Shown here one piece after another: positions 33,541-42,639 of a stretch of 48,227 nucleotides of DNA. Source of the stretch: an uncultured Oscillospiraceae bacterium (GTDB lineage: Bacteria > Bacillota > Clostridia > Oscillospirales > Ruminococcaceae); contig CASGDD010000036.1 in NCBI GenBank assembly GCA_949300115.1, positions 1 through 48,227 of the forward strand, read 5' to 3'. The position numbers were made by a program, and so were the translations under genes. Positions within the stretch are counted from its first letter, which is position 1; every line of letters begins with the position of its first letter. The notes under the pieces were generated by a model. That model did no database searches and had not been told where the DNA came from. It worked only from the letters and a program-made list of their open reading frames with translations.

Positions 33541-33572
33541 GTCCCTTTACAGTTATGAAGGAGGAAAACAAC

Positions 33573-34793
33573 ATGGGCATCTACGAAACTCTCCAGGAAC
33601 GCGGACTCATTGCGCAGATGACGCATGCCGACGAGATCCGTGAAGCGCTTAACAATTCCCGCATCACCTTCTATACCGGCTATGACGCGACGGCGGACAG
33701 CCTGCATGTCGGTCATTTCCTGCAGCTGGTGGTCATGCGCCATCTGCAGCTGGCCGGTCACCGCCCGATCGTCGTACTGGGCACCGGCACCACCATGGTC
33801 GGTGACCCCAGCTTCAAGGACACCATGCGCAAGATGATGACGGTCGAACAGATCGACTACAACGCCGAATGCTTCCGCAAACAGATGAGCAAATTCCTCG
33901 ACTTCTCCGAGGGGCAGGCGTTCTTTGTCCGCAACGGCGACTGGCTGCGTGAGCTCAAGTATATCGACTTTCTGCGGGATGTCGGCATCCATTTCTCGGT
34001 CAACAAGATGTTGGCCGCCGACTGCTTTAGAACCCGTATGGAGCGGGATACCGGCCTCAACTTCCTTGAATTCAACTACATGCTCATGCAGAGCTACGAC
34101 TTCCTGCACCTCTTCCGGGAGTACGGCTGCCAGATGCAGCTGGGCGGCAACGACCAGTGGTCCAACATCCTGTCGGGCGCCGATCTCATCCGCCGGGTGG
34201 AGCACAAGCCGGCCTGGGGCATGACCTTCACGCTGCTGACCACCAAGGACGGGCGTAAGATGGGCAAAACCGAGGCGGGCGCCGTCTGGCTCGATCCCAA
34301 CAAGACCAGCCCCTACGAGTTCTTCCAGTACTGGCGCAATGTCGACGACGCCGACGTCATCAACTGCCTCAAGCTGCTGACCTTCCTGCCGATGGAGGAG
34401 ATCCGCAAAATGGAAAGCTGGCAGGGCGGCGAGATCAACCGTGCCAAGGAAATTCTGGCCTACGAGCTTACCCGGATGGTGCATTCCGAAGAGGACGCCA
34501 ACAAGGCGCTCGACGCTGCCCGCGCCATCTTCTCGGCTGGCGGTATCTCGGACGATATGCCGACCACCAAACTGGAGGATGTCAGCGAAGGCATTGCCAT
34601 TCTCGATCTGCTGATGGCCACCAGCCTTGCTCCCTCGAAGGGGGAGGCCCGCCGGCTGATCCAGCAGGGCGGCATCTCGGTCGATGATGAGAAGATCACC
34701 GATGTCTACCAGGTGATCCCCGCGTCCAGCTTTGAAAAGGGACATGTCATCATCCGAAAGGGCAAGAAGATCTTCCACAAGGCGACCGTCTAA
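33573..34793 (+). CDS. tyrS: Tyrosyl-tRNA synthetase
   Basis: A 406-residue class I synthetase. HIGH is HVGH (45-48), KMSKS is KMGKT (229-233), and a C-terminal S4-like RNA-binding domain (about 340-400; APSKGEARRLIQQGGISVDD) binds tRNA-Tyr. ATG 33573 lies nine bases after aaggagg (33558-33564); the ATG at 33555 precedes that site and is not used. Regulation by the T-box upstream agrees with the UAC specifier. A strong terminator follows. Confidence 0.98.
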   Translation: MGIYETLQERGLIAQMTHADEIREALNNSRITFYTGYDATADSLHVGHFLQLVVMRHLQLAGHRPIVVLGTGTTMVGDPSFKDTMRKMMTVEQIDYNAECFRKQMSKFLDFSEGQAFFVRNGDWLRELKYIDFLRDVGIHFSVNKMLAADCFRTRMERDTGLNFLEFNYMLMQSYDFLHLFREYGCQMQLGGNDQWSNILSGADLIRRVEHKPAWGMTFTLLTTKDGRKMGKTEAGAVWLDPNKTSPYEFFQYWRNVDDADVINCLKLLTFLPMEEIRKMESWQGGEINRAKEILAYELTRMVHSEEDANKALDAARAIFSAGGISDDMPTTKLEDVSEGIAILDLLMATSLAPSKGEARRLIQQGGISVDDEKITDVYQVIPASSFEKGHVIIRKGKKIFHKATV

Positions 34794-34820
34794 TCGCTTT
34801 ATAGCTTATATCCACATAAA

Positions 34821-34865
34821 GACAACAGGTATCCGGCGTATCACCGAATACCTGTTGTCTTTTTC
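34821..34865 (+). terminator. Terminator after tyrS, possibly bidirectional
   Basis: A 12-bp stem (34821-34832 with 34848-34859) extended inside by CGG/CCG is followed by TCTTTTTCT. It sits between convergent tyrS and the ACT gene; on the minus strand the stem is followed by CTTTATG, a poorer tract. Confidence 0.88.
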
Positions 34866-34899
34866 TCTTGCTATCGGGACCGGCGCGAAAACGCTGGCC

Positions 34900-35379
34900 C
34901 TATCTCTGGGTAGTCGGAAGCGCGAAAGCTGTCTCCAGCGCCTCGACCGCATCGGGCAGATCGATATCCGCAATGAGTACCGAGATATCCACCTCCGAGG
35001 TGGTGATCATCCGGATTTCGACGCCGCCGTCGAGCAGTACCCGCATCGCGCGCGCCGCCACACCCGGCTGCTCCCGCATCGCTTCCCCGTAGAGGGAAAG
35101 CTTGGCGTATCCTTCCGACACCATCGGTTTGAGCTCGGCATGTGCATGGGCAGACCGGCCGATCGCTTCCAACGTCGAGGTCACCAGATGACCGGAGACG
35201 GTAAAGGAGAGACCACAGGTCAAGCCCTGGGCGGCTGTCTGGGAGATCATATCGATGTTGATCCGTTCCTCCTCGAGCAGTTCAAAGACCTCCGTGACAA
35301 ATGCCAGATCGGCCGAAACTCGGGGGAAGGTGATAAGCGAGATATCCTCGGTCACCGAAAGCTGGGTGACACCGTACAT
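34900..35379 (-). CDS. Freestanding aspartokinase-type ACT domain protein
   Basis: A 159-residue protein made of two ACT domains and no kinase domain. The first covers about residues 10-72 and the second about 88-155. The segment MREQPGVAARAMRVLLDGG (114-residue region) followed by MITTSEVDISVLI closely follows the regulatory C-terminus of aspartokinase, where lysine or threonine bind. ATG 35379 follows gaggagg on the minus strand. It is the last gene of the riboswitch-controlled asd-dapA-dapB operon. It could act as a separate regulatory subunit of an aspartokinase encoded elsewhere, like the beta chain of Bacillus aspartokinase II, which arises from an internal start. That role is inference. 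Confidence 0.85.
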   Translation of the reverse strand: MYGVTQLSVTEDISLITFPRVSADLAFVTEVFELLEEERINIDMISQTAAQGLTCGLSFTVSGHLVTSTLEAIGRSAHAHAELKPMVSEGYAKLSLYGEAMREQPGVAARAMRVLLDGGVEIRMITTSEVDISVLIADIDLPDAVEALETAFALPTTQR

Positions 35380-35421
35380 CGATGGCTATGCCTCCTCTGT
35401 CAAAACGATATTGGAAAGGGA

Positions 35422-36171
35422 CTATCCCAACAGATCCCGCATGCCGTAGAGGCCGGGCGCCCTGCCCAACAGGAAGGCGGCCGCCGCCAGCGCACCGGTG
35501 GCAAAAATCTCTTTGGAGGTCGCCTGATGACGGATGGTCAGCAGCTCATCCCTGCCGGCAAAAAGAATCTCATGCTCCCCGACTATCGTACCGCCCCGGA
35601 CCGCGTGGATGCCGATCTCATGCGGGTCCCGCTTCTGCCGCACCGCATGCCGGTCGTAGACATAGTGATATCCGCCGCCCAGCGCCTCATTCATCGCGTC
35701 GGCCAGCTTGAGCGCCGTCCCGCTCGGTGCGTCGATCTTCTGGTTGTGATGCCGTTCGATAATCTCGATATCAAAACGGGGGGAGAGGACCTGGGCCGCT
35801 TTGACCGCCAGCTCGGTCATCAGGGAGACACCGAGCGACATATTGGCCGAAAAGAAGATGGCCGTTTGCCCGGACGCCCGTTGGATTTTCTCAATCCCTT
35901 CCGGCGAAATCCCGGTGGTGGCAATCACCAAAGGCAGCCGGTGGGATACCGCATAGGCAAGCAGCGCATCCAGTGCGGCAGGATGGGAAAAGTCGATGAT
36001 AACGTCGACCGCCTCGGCCACCGCATCCAGCGAGGTATAGATTGGGAAGGCACCCTCGCCGCCCCGTACATCAAATCCGGCCGCAATCCGGCAATCCTCG
36101 CGATCGGCAGCCGCCTCGGCCACCACCCTGCCCATGGTACCGCCCGCACCCGAAAGCAGAATTCTGACCAT
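35422..36171 (-). CDS. dapB: 4-hydroxy-tetrahydrodipicolinate reductase
   Basis: A 249-residue NAD(P)H-dependent reductase of the diaminopimelate route. The dinucleotide loop is SGAGGTMGR (7-15). ATTGISPEG follows, and the substrate box IERHHNQKIDAPSGTAL holds the catalytic His and Lys. ATG 36171 lies behind aaaggagg; the frame extends upstream into dapA without a conserved segment. It is 26 nt downstream of dapA and 42 nt upstream of the ACT gene. Confidence 0.97.
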   Translation of the reverse strand: MVRILLSGAGGTMGRVVAEAAADREDCRIAAGFDVRGGEGAFPIYTSLDAVAEAVDVIIDFSHPAALDALLAYAVSHRLPLVIATTGISPEGIEKIQRASGQTAIFFSANMSLGVSLMTELAVKAAQVLSPRFDIEIIERHHNQKIDAPSGTALKLADAMNEALGGGYHYVYDRHAVRQKRDPHEIGIHAVRGGTIVGEHEILFAGRDELLTIRHQATSKEIFATGALAAAAFLLGRAPGLYGMRDLLG

Positions 36172-36197
36172 ACCGAATTCCTCCTTTGACCGTCCTT

Positions 36198-37097
36198 TTA
36201 TGCCTGGCAAAGCCCATGGCGTGCCATCGCAGCCCGAAGTACCGCCATATGCTCGGGCGAAAGATCGTCCATCGGCAGCCGGCAGGGGCCGCACTCAAAG
36301 CCGATGAGCGGCATCGCGGCCTTGATCGGGATGGGGTTGACATCGATGAAGATCGCGTGGATCAGGTCGAGCAGCTCGAGCTGCAGCCGGCGGCTCTCCT
36401 CGAGGCGGCCGTCAAAGAACAGCTGGCAAATCTCGTGGGTCTCCTTCGGCATGATGTTGGCGAGCACCGAGATAACCCCCTTGCCGCCGAGCGAGAGGAT
36501 GGGGACAATCTGGTCATCGTTGCCCGAATAGAAATCGAGCGCCTCGCCCGCCATCGCAATGGAGGTCGCGATATCCGAGATGTCGCCGCAGGCCTCCTTG
36601 GTTGCCACAATGTTGGGGTGCTTCGCCAGTTCGACATAGGTCTTCGGCTGGATCTTGACCGACGTCCGGCTGGGAACGTTGTAGAGGATAACCGGCAGCT
36701 CGGTCGCGTCGGCGCAGGCAAAGAAATGCTTGAGAAGCCCCTTCTGGGAGGCTTTGTTGTAGTAAGGGGTGACATGCAGCAGCGCGTCCGCACCGGTTGC
36801 CGCCGCCTCTTTGGAAAGGTTGACGCCGTGGGCGGTATCGTTGCTGCCGACACCGGCTACCACCGGCACCCGTCCGTTGACATGCTCGACCACATAGGCG
36901 ATACAGCGGATATGGTCGGCGTCGTTCATCGTAGCCGACTCACCGGTCGTACCACAGACGCAGATGGCATCGGTATGCCCCTCTATCAGAAAATCGACCA
37001 CCTTGCCCATCAGCGGATAGTTGATGCTGCCGTCGGCATGCATCGGGGTCACCATCGCACAACAGGATCCTGTAAATACCGGGTTTTGCTTCTTCAT
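36198..37097 (-). CDS. dapA: 4-hydroxy-tetrahydrodipicolinate synthase
   Basis: A 299-residue TIM-barrel aldolase that condenses pyruvate with aspartate semialdehyde. Schiff-base Lys167 lies in VATKEACGD, Tyr139 in LYNVPSR, and the CGTTGESAT phosphate-type loop at 49-57. ATG 37097 follows aaaggagc on the minus strand. It is the committed step to lysine and diaminopimelate, placed third from the riboswitch (after asd) in one operon. Allosteric lysine sensitivity cannot be judged by eye. Confidence 0.97.
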   Translation of the reverse strand: MKKQNPVFTGSCCAMVTPMHADGSINYPLMGKVVDFLIEGHTDAICVCGTTGESATMNDADHIRCIAYVVEHVNGRVPVVAGVGSNDTAHGVNLSKEAAATGADALLHVTPYYNKASQKGLLKHFFACADATELPVILYNVPSRTSVKIQPKTYVELAKHPNIVATKEACGDISDIATSIAMAGEALDFYSGNDDQIVPILSLGGKGVISVLANIMPKETHEICQLFFDGRLEESRRLQLELLDLIHAIFIDVNPIPIKAAMPLIGFECGPCRLPMDDLSPEHMAVLRAAMARHGLCQA

Positions 37098-37156
37098 CGC
37101 AAACCGCTCCTTTCATCACCATACCATTTTTCGAAAAAGACCGCCTTTGCCGTCCA

Positions 37157-38248
37157 TTACGCATCCAGGTATCCCTTGGCCGCAAGCAGCTCCGCCATCT
37201 CGACAGCGCCACCGGCCGCACCCCGCAGGGTGTTGTGGGAAACCGAAATAAATTTGATATCATACTGGGTATCCGGACGCAGCCGTCCCACCGATACCGT
37301 CATCCCGCCGCCCAGCTCGCGGACCAGCCGGGTCTGCGGCATATCGTCCTCCTCAAAATAGCGCAGGAAGGGGGTCGGAGCCGAAGGGAGACCCAGCGCC
37401 TGCGGCTCGGTCTTCCACTCCCGCCAGATCGCCTTGATTTCCTCGATCGAGGGGGTGCGCTCAAAGGAGGCAAATGCCGCCGCCATATGTCCGTCGCTGA
37501 CCGGCACCCGGATGCACTGGGTGGTGATCTGCGGATAGTCCGCCTTGACGATGACACCGTTTTCCAGATGCCCCCAGACCTTGAGCGGCTCCTGCTCGCT
37601 CTTCTCCTCCTCGCCGCCGATGAAGGGGATCACATTGTCCACCATCTCCGGCCAGCGCTCGAAGGTCTTGCCGGCACCCGAAATCGCCTGATAGGTGCAG
37701 GCCAGCACCGTCCGGATGCCGAACTGCCGCAGCGGATGCAGCGCCGGCACATAGCTCTGAATCGAGCAGTTGGATTTGACTGCGATAAAACCTCTGCGGG
37801 TTCCCAGCCGCTTGCGCTGGAACTCAATGACCGCGGCGTGTTCGGGATTGAGCTCGGGGATGATCATCGGCACGTCGGGCGTCCAACGGTGGGCCGAGTT
37901 GTTGGAGATGACCGGGCATTCGCGGCGGGCATAGGCCTCCTCGAGCGCACGGATCTCCTCCTTTTTCATATCGACCGCACAGAACACAAAATCGACCGCG
38001 TCCACAATCCGATCGATATCCGCCTCGGCATCCAGCACGGTCATCTCCGCAAACGAGTCGGGGAGCGGGGAGGGCATCACCCAGCGGCCAGCGAGCGCCT
38101 CCCGGTAGCTTTTGCCGGCCGACCGGCCCGACGCCGCCAGCACGGTGACATGAAACCATGGATGACGCTCGAGCAGGGTCAAAAAGCGCTGTCCCACCAT
38201 GCCGGTGGCACCCACAACCCCAACCCGATAACTTCTCTCTGCCTGCAT
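37157..38248 (-). CDS. asd: Aspartate-semialdehyde dehydrogenase
   Basis: A 363-residue NADP-dependent dehydrogenase that reduces aspartyl phosphate to the semialdehyde feeding lysine, threonine and methionine. GVVGATGMVGQR (10-21) binds the cofactor. Active-site Cys161 lies in VKSNCSIQ, and the catalytic His in VPVSDGHMAA. The NCSIQ context and length resemble the archaeal/fungal type more than the short enterobacterial one, as far as I recall. ATG 38248 is used because aaagga is nine bases upstream; ATG 38257 abuts that site. First gene after the lysine riboswitch. Confidence 0.96.
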   Translation of the reverse strand: MQAERSYRVGVVGATGMVGQRFLTLLERHPWFHVTVLAASGRSAGKSYREALAGRWVMPSPLPDSFAEMTVLDAEADIDRIVDAVDFVFCAVDMKKEEIRALEEAYARRECPVISNNSAHRWTPDVPMIIPELNPEHAAVIEFQRKRLGTRRGFIAVKSNCSIQSYVPALHPLRQFGIRTVLACTYQAISGAGKTFERWPEMVDNVIPFIGGEEEKSEQEPLKVWGHLENGVIVKADYPQITTQCIRVPVSDGHMAAAFASFERTPSIEEIKAIWREWKTEPQALGLPSAPTPFLRYFEEDDMPQTRLVRELGGGMTVSVGRLRPDTQYDIKFISVSHNTLRGAAGGAVEMAELLAAKGYLDA

Positions 38249-38308
38249 TCTATTCATTCCTTTCCCACATCATGATCCGGCACCCGTACCTGGAAATAAA
38301 AATAGGTG

Positions 38309-38340
38309 AAACAAAAACTGCCGGCTTGTCAACCGGCAGT
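38309..38340 (-). terminator. Expression-platform terminator of the lysine riboswitch
   Basis: On the minus strand ACTGCCGG pairs with CCGGCAGT (plus coordinates 38333-38340 and 38317-38324), then TTTTTGTTT. It lies between the aptamer and asd, so lysine binding should end transcription before the operon. Confidence 0.88.
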
Positions 38341-38365
38341 CGCTAGACTATAATAGAGGATGTTG

Positions 38366-38553
38366 CCTCGTATAGCTTCGCTCGCTAGCTCACCACCGTT
38401 TCTCAAACGGTGACAGACATATGGCTGTTCGCACATACATCCAGGCAACCGGCTGCCGTACCAGTCCCTTCGGCGTCTGTACCTTTCCCCGGCATGATAA
38501 GCTTGGCAGCCAGATGACACGGTTACTCATTAGCAGACGCGCCTCTAACGAGG
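38366..38553 (-). promoter_or_regulatory. Lysine riboswitch (L-box) aptamer
   Basis: Read on the minus strand, P1 forms from CCTCGT (38548-38553) and ACGAGG (38366-38371). Family landmarks follow in order: TTAGAGGCGCGTCTGC, GAGTAACC, CCGGGGAAAGGT, and GCCGAAGGGA, then a hairpin arm closing before P1. These agree with the L-box consensus core. It controls asd-dapA-dapB-ACT, which makes diaminopimelate and lysine precursors. Confidence 0.93.
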
Positions 38554-38567
38554 TTTGATTTTTCACT

Positions 38568-38596
38568 ATCTTACCATCCCACCGGCGTTCTGTCAA
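38568..38596 (-). promoter_or_regulatory. Sigma-A-type promoter of the lysine operon
   Basis: On the minus strand a perfect TTGACA (38591-38596) and TAAGAT (38568-38573) are 17 bp apart with a TGG extended -10. It is divergent from queA, whose start is only 51 nt away. Confidence 0.82.
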
Positions 38597-38646
38597 ACCG
38601 TTTTCCCAAAAAGATCAAATTTTGCACAGATGCACAGGAGATATCG

Positions 38647-39669
38647 ATGAAACGTTCTGATTTTTGGTTCGATCTGCCCGACGACCGCATTGCCCAAACC
38701 CCCATTGAACCCCGCGACCACGCCCGCCTGATGTCGGTCAACCGCCGGACGGGGGAAATCGGGGAAGGACACTTCTATGACCTGCCGAAGCTGCTGCATC
38801 CCGGCGATCTGCTGGTGGTCAACGACTCGCGGGTGCTGCCGGCGCGCCTCTATGGCGTCAAGGACACCGGCGCCAAAATAGAGGTGCTGCTGCTTGAGGA
38901 GAAGGGGGAGGGGCGCTGGGAGGTGATGGTTCACCCCGGCCGGCGGATGAAGATCGGCGCCAAAGTCACCTTTGGGGACGGTCTGCTCGACTGCGAGGTC
39001 CTGGATGTCCTGCCGGGCGGCAACCGGCTGGTCGAATTCCACTGTGAGGGCAATTTTTACGCCACCCTCGACCGCATCGGCCAGATGCCGCTGCCCCACT
39101 ATATCACCGCCAAGCTGGAGGACCAGGAGCGCTATCAGACGGTTTACAACCGTGAGCGGGGCTCGGCCGCTGCGCCGACCGCCGGCCTGCATTTCACGCT
39201 CGAGCTGATGGACAAGCTTCGGGCTATGGGGGTGGCGTTCGCTCCCATCACCCTGCACATCGGACTGGGCACCTTCCGGCCGGTCAAGGTCGAGGAGATC
39301 ACCGACCACAAGATGCACACCGAACACTTCACCCTGCCCCAGTCGACCGCCGATGCGATCAACCGCACCAAAGCGGCCGGCGGCCGGGTCATCGGGGTGG
39401 GCACCACCAGCTGCCGCACCCTCGAGAGCGTCGCCTCCCGCCTGGGCTCGATCCAGGCCTACGAAGGGGATACCGACATCTTCATCTACCCCGGCTACCA
39501 GTTTCAGGTTCTCGACGGACTGATCACCAACTTCCATCTGCCCGAAAGCACCCTGATCATGCTGGTCTCCGCCTTCGCCGGCAGAGAGCTGATTCTCAAA
39601 GCCTATGAGCAGGCCATCCGAGACGGTTTCCGCTTTTACTCGTTCGGCGACAGCATGTGCATCCTCTAG
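38647..39669 (+). CDS. queA: S-adenosylmethionine:tRNA ribosyltransferase-isomerase
   Basis: A 340-residue enzyme that adds epoxyqueuosine precursor to tRNA. Family segments include [21 protein letters not shown] (key part [10 protein letters not shown]), [21 protein letters not shown] and the end YRFYSFGD-type residues [15 protein letters not shown] 38647 follows caggag at seven bases. It is divergent from the lysine riboswitch, and its own promoter must lie within 38560-38640; I see no clear hexamers. tgt follows after a T-rich gap. Confidence 0.97.
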   Translation: MKRSDFWFDLPDDRIAQTPIEPRDHARLMSVNRRTGEIGEGHFYDLPKLLHPGDLLVVNDSRVLPARLYGVKDTGAKIEVLLLEEKGEGRWEVMVHPGRRMKIGAKVTFGDGLLDCEVLDVLPGGNRLVEFHCEGNFYATLDRIGQMPLPHYITAKLEDQERYQTVYNRERGSAAAPTAGLHFTLELMDKLRAMGVAFAPITLHIGLGTFRPVKVEEITDHKMHTEHFTLPQSTADAINRTKAAGGRVIGVGTTSCRTLESVASRLGSIQAYEGDTDIFIYPGYQFQVLDGLITNFHLPESTLIMLVSAFAGRELILKAYEQAIRDGFRFYSFGDSMCIL

Positions 39670-39701
39670 CCGATGGGCCGCCGTCTGTGGGCATAAATAC
39701 G

Positions 39702-39740
39702 ATGTAATGTCTTTTTACTTTACATGTCATTTTCTTTGTT
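39702..39740 (+). terminator. Possible weak terminator or T-rich spacer between queA and tgt
   Basis: ATGTAA (39702-39707) pairs with TTACAT (39720-39725), and the next 50 bases are strikingly T/C-rich on the plus strand. The stem is short, so termination is uncertain. The 140-nt gap contains nothing else that I recognise. Confidence 0.35.
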
Positions 39741-39785
39741 CTTCTCTTTTTTTCGTTTTGTTTTTCTGCCTTTTATCGATTCTGA

Positions 39786-40940
<1,155 letters not shown>

Positions 40941-40989
40941 ACCGGACGGGCAAACCTATCGGAGATCCCCGTTCTCTTCCAAAAAGCGC

Positions 40990-41018
40990 TTGCATGATCG
41001 CTTGCAATCCGATATAAT
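40990..41018 (+). promoter_or_regulatory. Sigma-A-type promoter of yajC
   Basis: TTGCAT (40990-40995) and a perfect TATAAT (41013-41018) are 17 bp apart, 70 nt before yajC. Confidence 0.8.
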
Positions 41019-41087
41019 GGACATGTTTACTCGCCGCATCTCTTCCATCGAGAAGGCGGCAGATTTCTTGGAGGTGTCAGAGCCATC

Positions 41088-41495
41088 ATGACGGATTTTT
41101 CGACTCTTTTACTCACAGCAACCCAACAGCAGGGGATGGATACGGTTACCATGATCAGCCAGTACGGTGTGCTGATCCTGATGCTCGTGCTCGGTTACTT
41201 TGTCTTAATCCGCCCTTCGAAGAAGCGGGAAAAGGAACAGCAGCAGATGCGGCGGAACCTTCAGGTGGGCGATGAGATCATCACCTCGGGCGGCATCATC
41301 GGCCGGGTGGTCAGCCAGAAGGACGACACCATCCTGATCGAGACCGGTTCCGACCGCTCCAAGATCCGGATTGCACGCTGGGCCGTTCAGACCAACACCA
41401 CCGCGATGGAAGCTGCCGAACAGCAGCGTGCGCAGCTGGAGGAGCAGAAGAAGCTCGAAGAGAAGAAGAAGCTCGAGGAAAAGAAGAAGAAATAA
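41088..41495 (+). CDS. yajC: Preprotein translocase subunit YajC
   Basis: A 135-residue Sec accessory protein. One membrane segment at about residues 27-42 is followed by IRPSKKREKEQQQMRRNLQVGDEIITSGGIIGRVV, of which RPSKKREKE and GDEIITSGGI are the signature, and a coiled C-terminus of repeated KKLEEKK units. ATG 41088 follows ttggaggtgt at 11 bases. The tgt-yajC order is widely conserved. secD/secF, which often come next, do not; the SCIFF genes do. Confidence 0.96.
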   Translation: MTDFSTLLLTATQQQGMDTVTMISQYGVLILMLVLGYFVLIRPSKKREKEQQQMRRNLQVGDEIITSGGIIGRVVSQKDDTILIETGSDRSKIRIARWAVQTNTTAMEAAEQQRAQLEEQKKLEEKKKLEEKKKK

Positions 41496-41658
41496 CCGGT
41501 ACTTCCCCTTTTCATACGGCTGTCAGGGATATCCGAACATAATTTCGGGTACAGTCGAATAGAGTGGATCAGAGCGTGTGCCGAGCCTGCCGGCCCGCAC
41601 ACCGGCGTGTTTTCCACACCGCGCTGCGATCCGATGATCACGCTAGGGAGGCTGTACC

Positions 41659-42099
41659 ATGCAAAAAAAATTCTTCCACACCCAGGGTCCATCCCGAGCC
41701 CCGTCCCGTAAGGAGACCCCTCTGCGCCGGGCGGTCCGCTCGGTCCTCTTCGGTACGGCAGCGGCCATTGTAAGCTGTACCCTGACGCTGGCCATCTGCG
41801 CCTTTATCGTCTCCATCCGGGATATGCCCCATACGGTGATCGTCCTGTTTTCGATTGCCTGCACCATGGTTGGGACGTTGGTCGGCTCCTTTTTATCCGC
41901 CCGGCTGATGCGGGAAAACGGATGGTTGGTCGGACTTGCGTCCGGCATCCTCTTCTATCTGACGGTCGTGCTGGTCAATGCCGGCATCGGTATTGCCGGC
42001 ACCGGCCTGATCTCGCTTTCGAGACTGGTCATCATCCTGGTAACCGCGCTGATCGGCGGCATGCTGGGGGTCAATGTTCGGAAAAAGCTGCGTGCCTGA
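41659..42099 (+). CDS. TIGR04086-like four-helix membrane protein
   Basis: A 146-residue membrane protein. After a basic 25-residue N-terminus there are four hydrophobic segments at about 30-52, 57-81, 90-108 and 117-137. Size, helix pattern and position between yajC and the SCIFF peptide fit the TIGR04086 family, a clostridial protein of unknown function. ATG 41659 follows agggagg. The 163-nt gap before it has short GC palindromes (around 41586-41615) but no promoter that I trust. Confidence 0.8.
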   Translation: MQKKFFHTQGPSRAPSRKETPLRRAVRSVLFGTAAAIVSCTLTLAICAFIVSIRDMPHTVIVLFSIACTMVGTLVGSFLSARLMRENGWLVGLASGILFYLTVVLVNAGIGIAGTGLISLSRLVIILVTALIGGMLGVNVRKKLRA

Positions 42100-42134
42100 C
42101 ATGGCCAACAGCGGTATCCCATTCGATTCTGACG

Positions 42135-42175
42135 CGGCAGGGCCGAAATGGTTCTGCCGTGTTCTGCGTCTTTCC
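42135..42175 (+). terminator. Possible terminator after the TIGR04086-like gene
   Basis: A 10-bp stem with two G-T pairs (42135-42144 with 42150-42159, loop GAAAT) is followed by TGTTCTGCGTCTTT. The T tract is broken. Confidence 0.45.
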
Positions 42176-42208
42176 GTAAAGAAGTCCGCATTTCCGGCAG
42201 CTTCTCTC

Positions 42209-42237
42209 TTGAATCGTCTACAGGATTATGCTATAAT
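42209..42237 (+). promoter_or_regulatory. Sigma-A-type promoter of scfA
   Basis: TTGAAT (42209-42214) and a perfect TATAAT (42232-42237) are 17 bp apart with a TGC extended -10, 40 nt before scfA. Confidence 0.82.
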
Positions 42238-42276
42238 AGCGGCAGTGAAACCAGACTGTTTGGGAGGAAATGTACC

Positions 42277-42423
42277 ATGAAGCACATCAAGACCCTGAAT
42301 ACCCAGAATCTCAAGAAGAGCGCCGAGCACGGCGGTTGCGGCGAATGCCAGGCCTCCTGCCAGTCGGCCTGCAAGACGTCCTGCACGGTTGCCAACCAGA
42401 AGTGCGAGAACCGCAGCCGGTAA
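42277..42423 (+). CDS. scfA: Six-cysteine peptide SCIFF (ranthipeptide precursor)
   Basis: A 48-residue peptide with six Cys at 21, 24, 28, 32, 36 and 43, following the leader MKHIKTLNTQNLKKSAEHGG. This is the SCIFF (six cysteines in forty-five) peptide, conserved across Clostridia and converted by a radical SAM enzyme to a thioether-linked ranthipeptide. The single Thr34 in CKTSC is the known kind of acceptor for a Cys-Thr link. The biological role is not settled. ATG 42277 follows gggagg (42262-42267). The maturase gene scfB follows after two hairpins. Confidence 0.96.
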   Translation: MKHIKTLNTQNLKKSAEHGGCGECQASCQSACKTSCTVANQKCENRSR

Positions 42424-42444
42424 GCTTGCCATCGATTTGCAATG

Positions 42445-42472
42445 AAAGGCATCCGCCGCTGGATGCCTTTTT
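42445..42472 (+). terminator. Terminator between scfA and scfB
   Basis: A perfect 10-bp stem AAAGGCATCC/GGATGCCTTT (42445-42454, 42461-42470) runs into TTTTT. It would keep peptide mRNA in excess of maturase mRNA. Confidence 0.9.
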
Positions 42473-42565
42473 GCTTATCTGCCGGTGCAATCGGACGCCG
42501 GCCGGCAGTACAACCGGAAAAGAAAAACGAAGGTTGCAGGGCGCTGTGGCCCTGTCCGTCAAAGG

Positions 42566-42619
42566 CTTCATGTGCATCGCAGACCGGCCTCTCCAGCCGC
42601 TGCGTACACATGAAGTTTT
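42566..42619 (+). terminator. Second terminator-like hairpin ahead of scfB
   Basis: CTTCATGTG (42566-42574) pairs with CACATGAAG (42607-42615), with GCAG/CTGC inside, followed by TTTTG. It ends 20 nt before scfB, close to its ribosome binding site. Confidence 0.6.
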
Positions 42620-42639
42620 GTGTGAAAGGAAGGAATAGG

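Noticed and set aside
33573-34793. Specifier codons other than UAC in the T-box
   Set aside because: A second UAC occurs further downstream in GGGAATACCGG, but only UAC at 33354-33356 sits opposite AGTA with GCCG/CGGT and GGAC/GTCC stems on both sides, and it agrees with tyrS.
34732-36189. A 485-codon plus-strand frame through the ACT gene and dapB
   Set aside because: The minus-strand proteins have clear family motifs and ribosome binding sites; the plus frame has neither.
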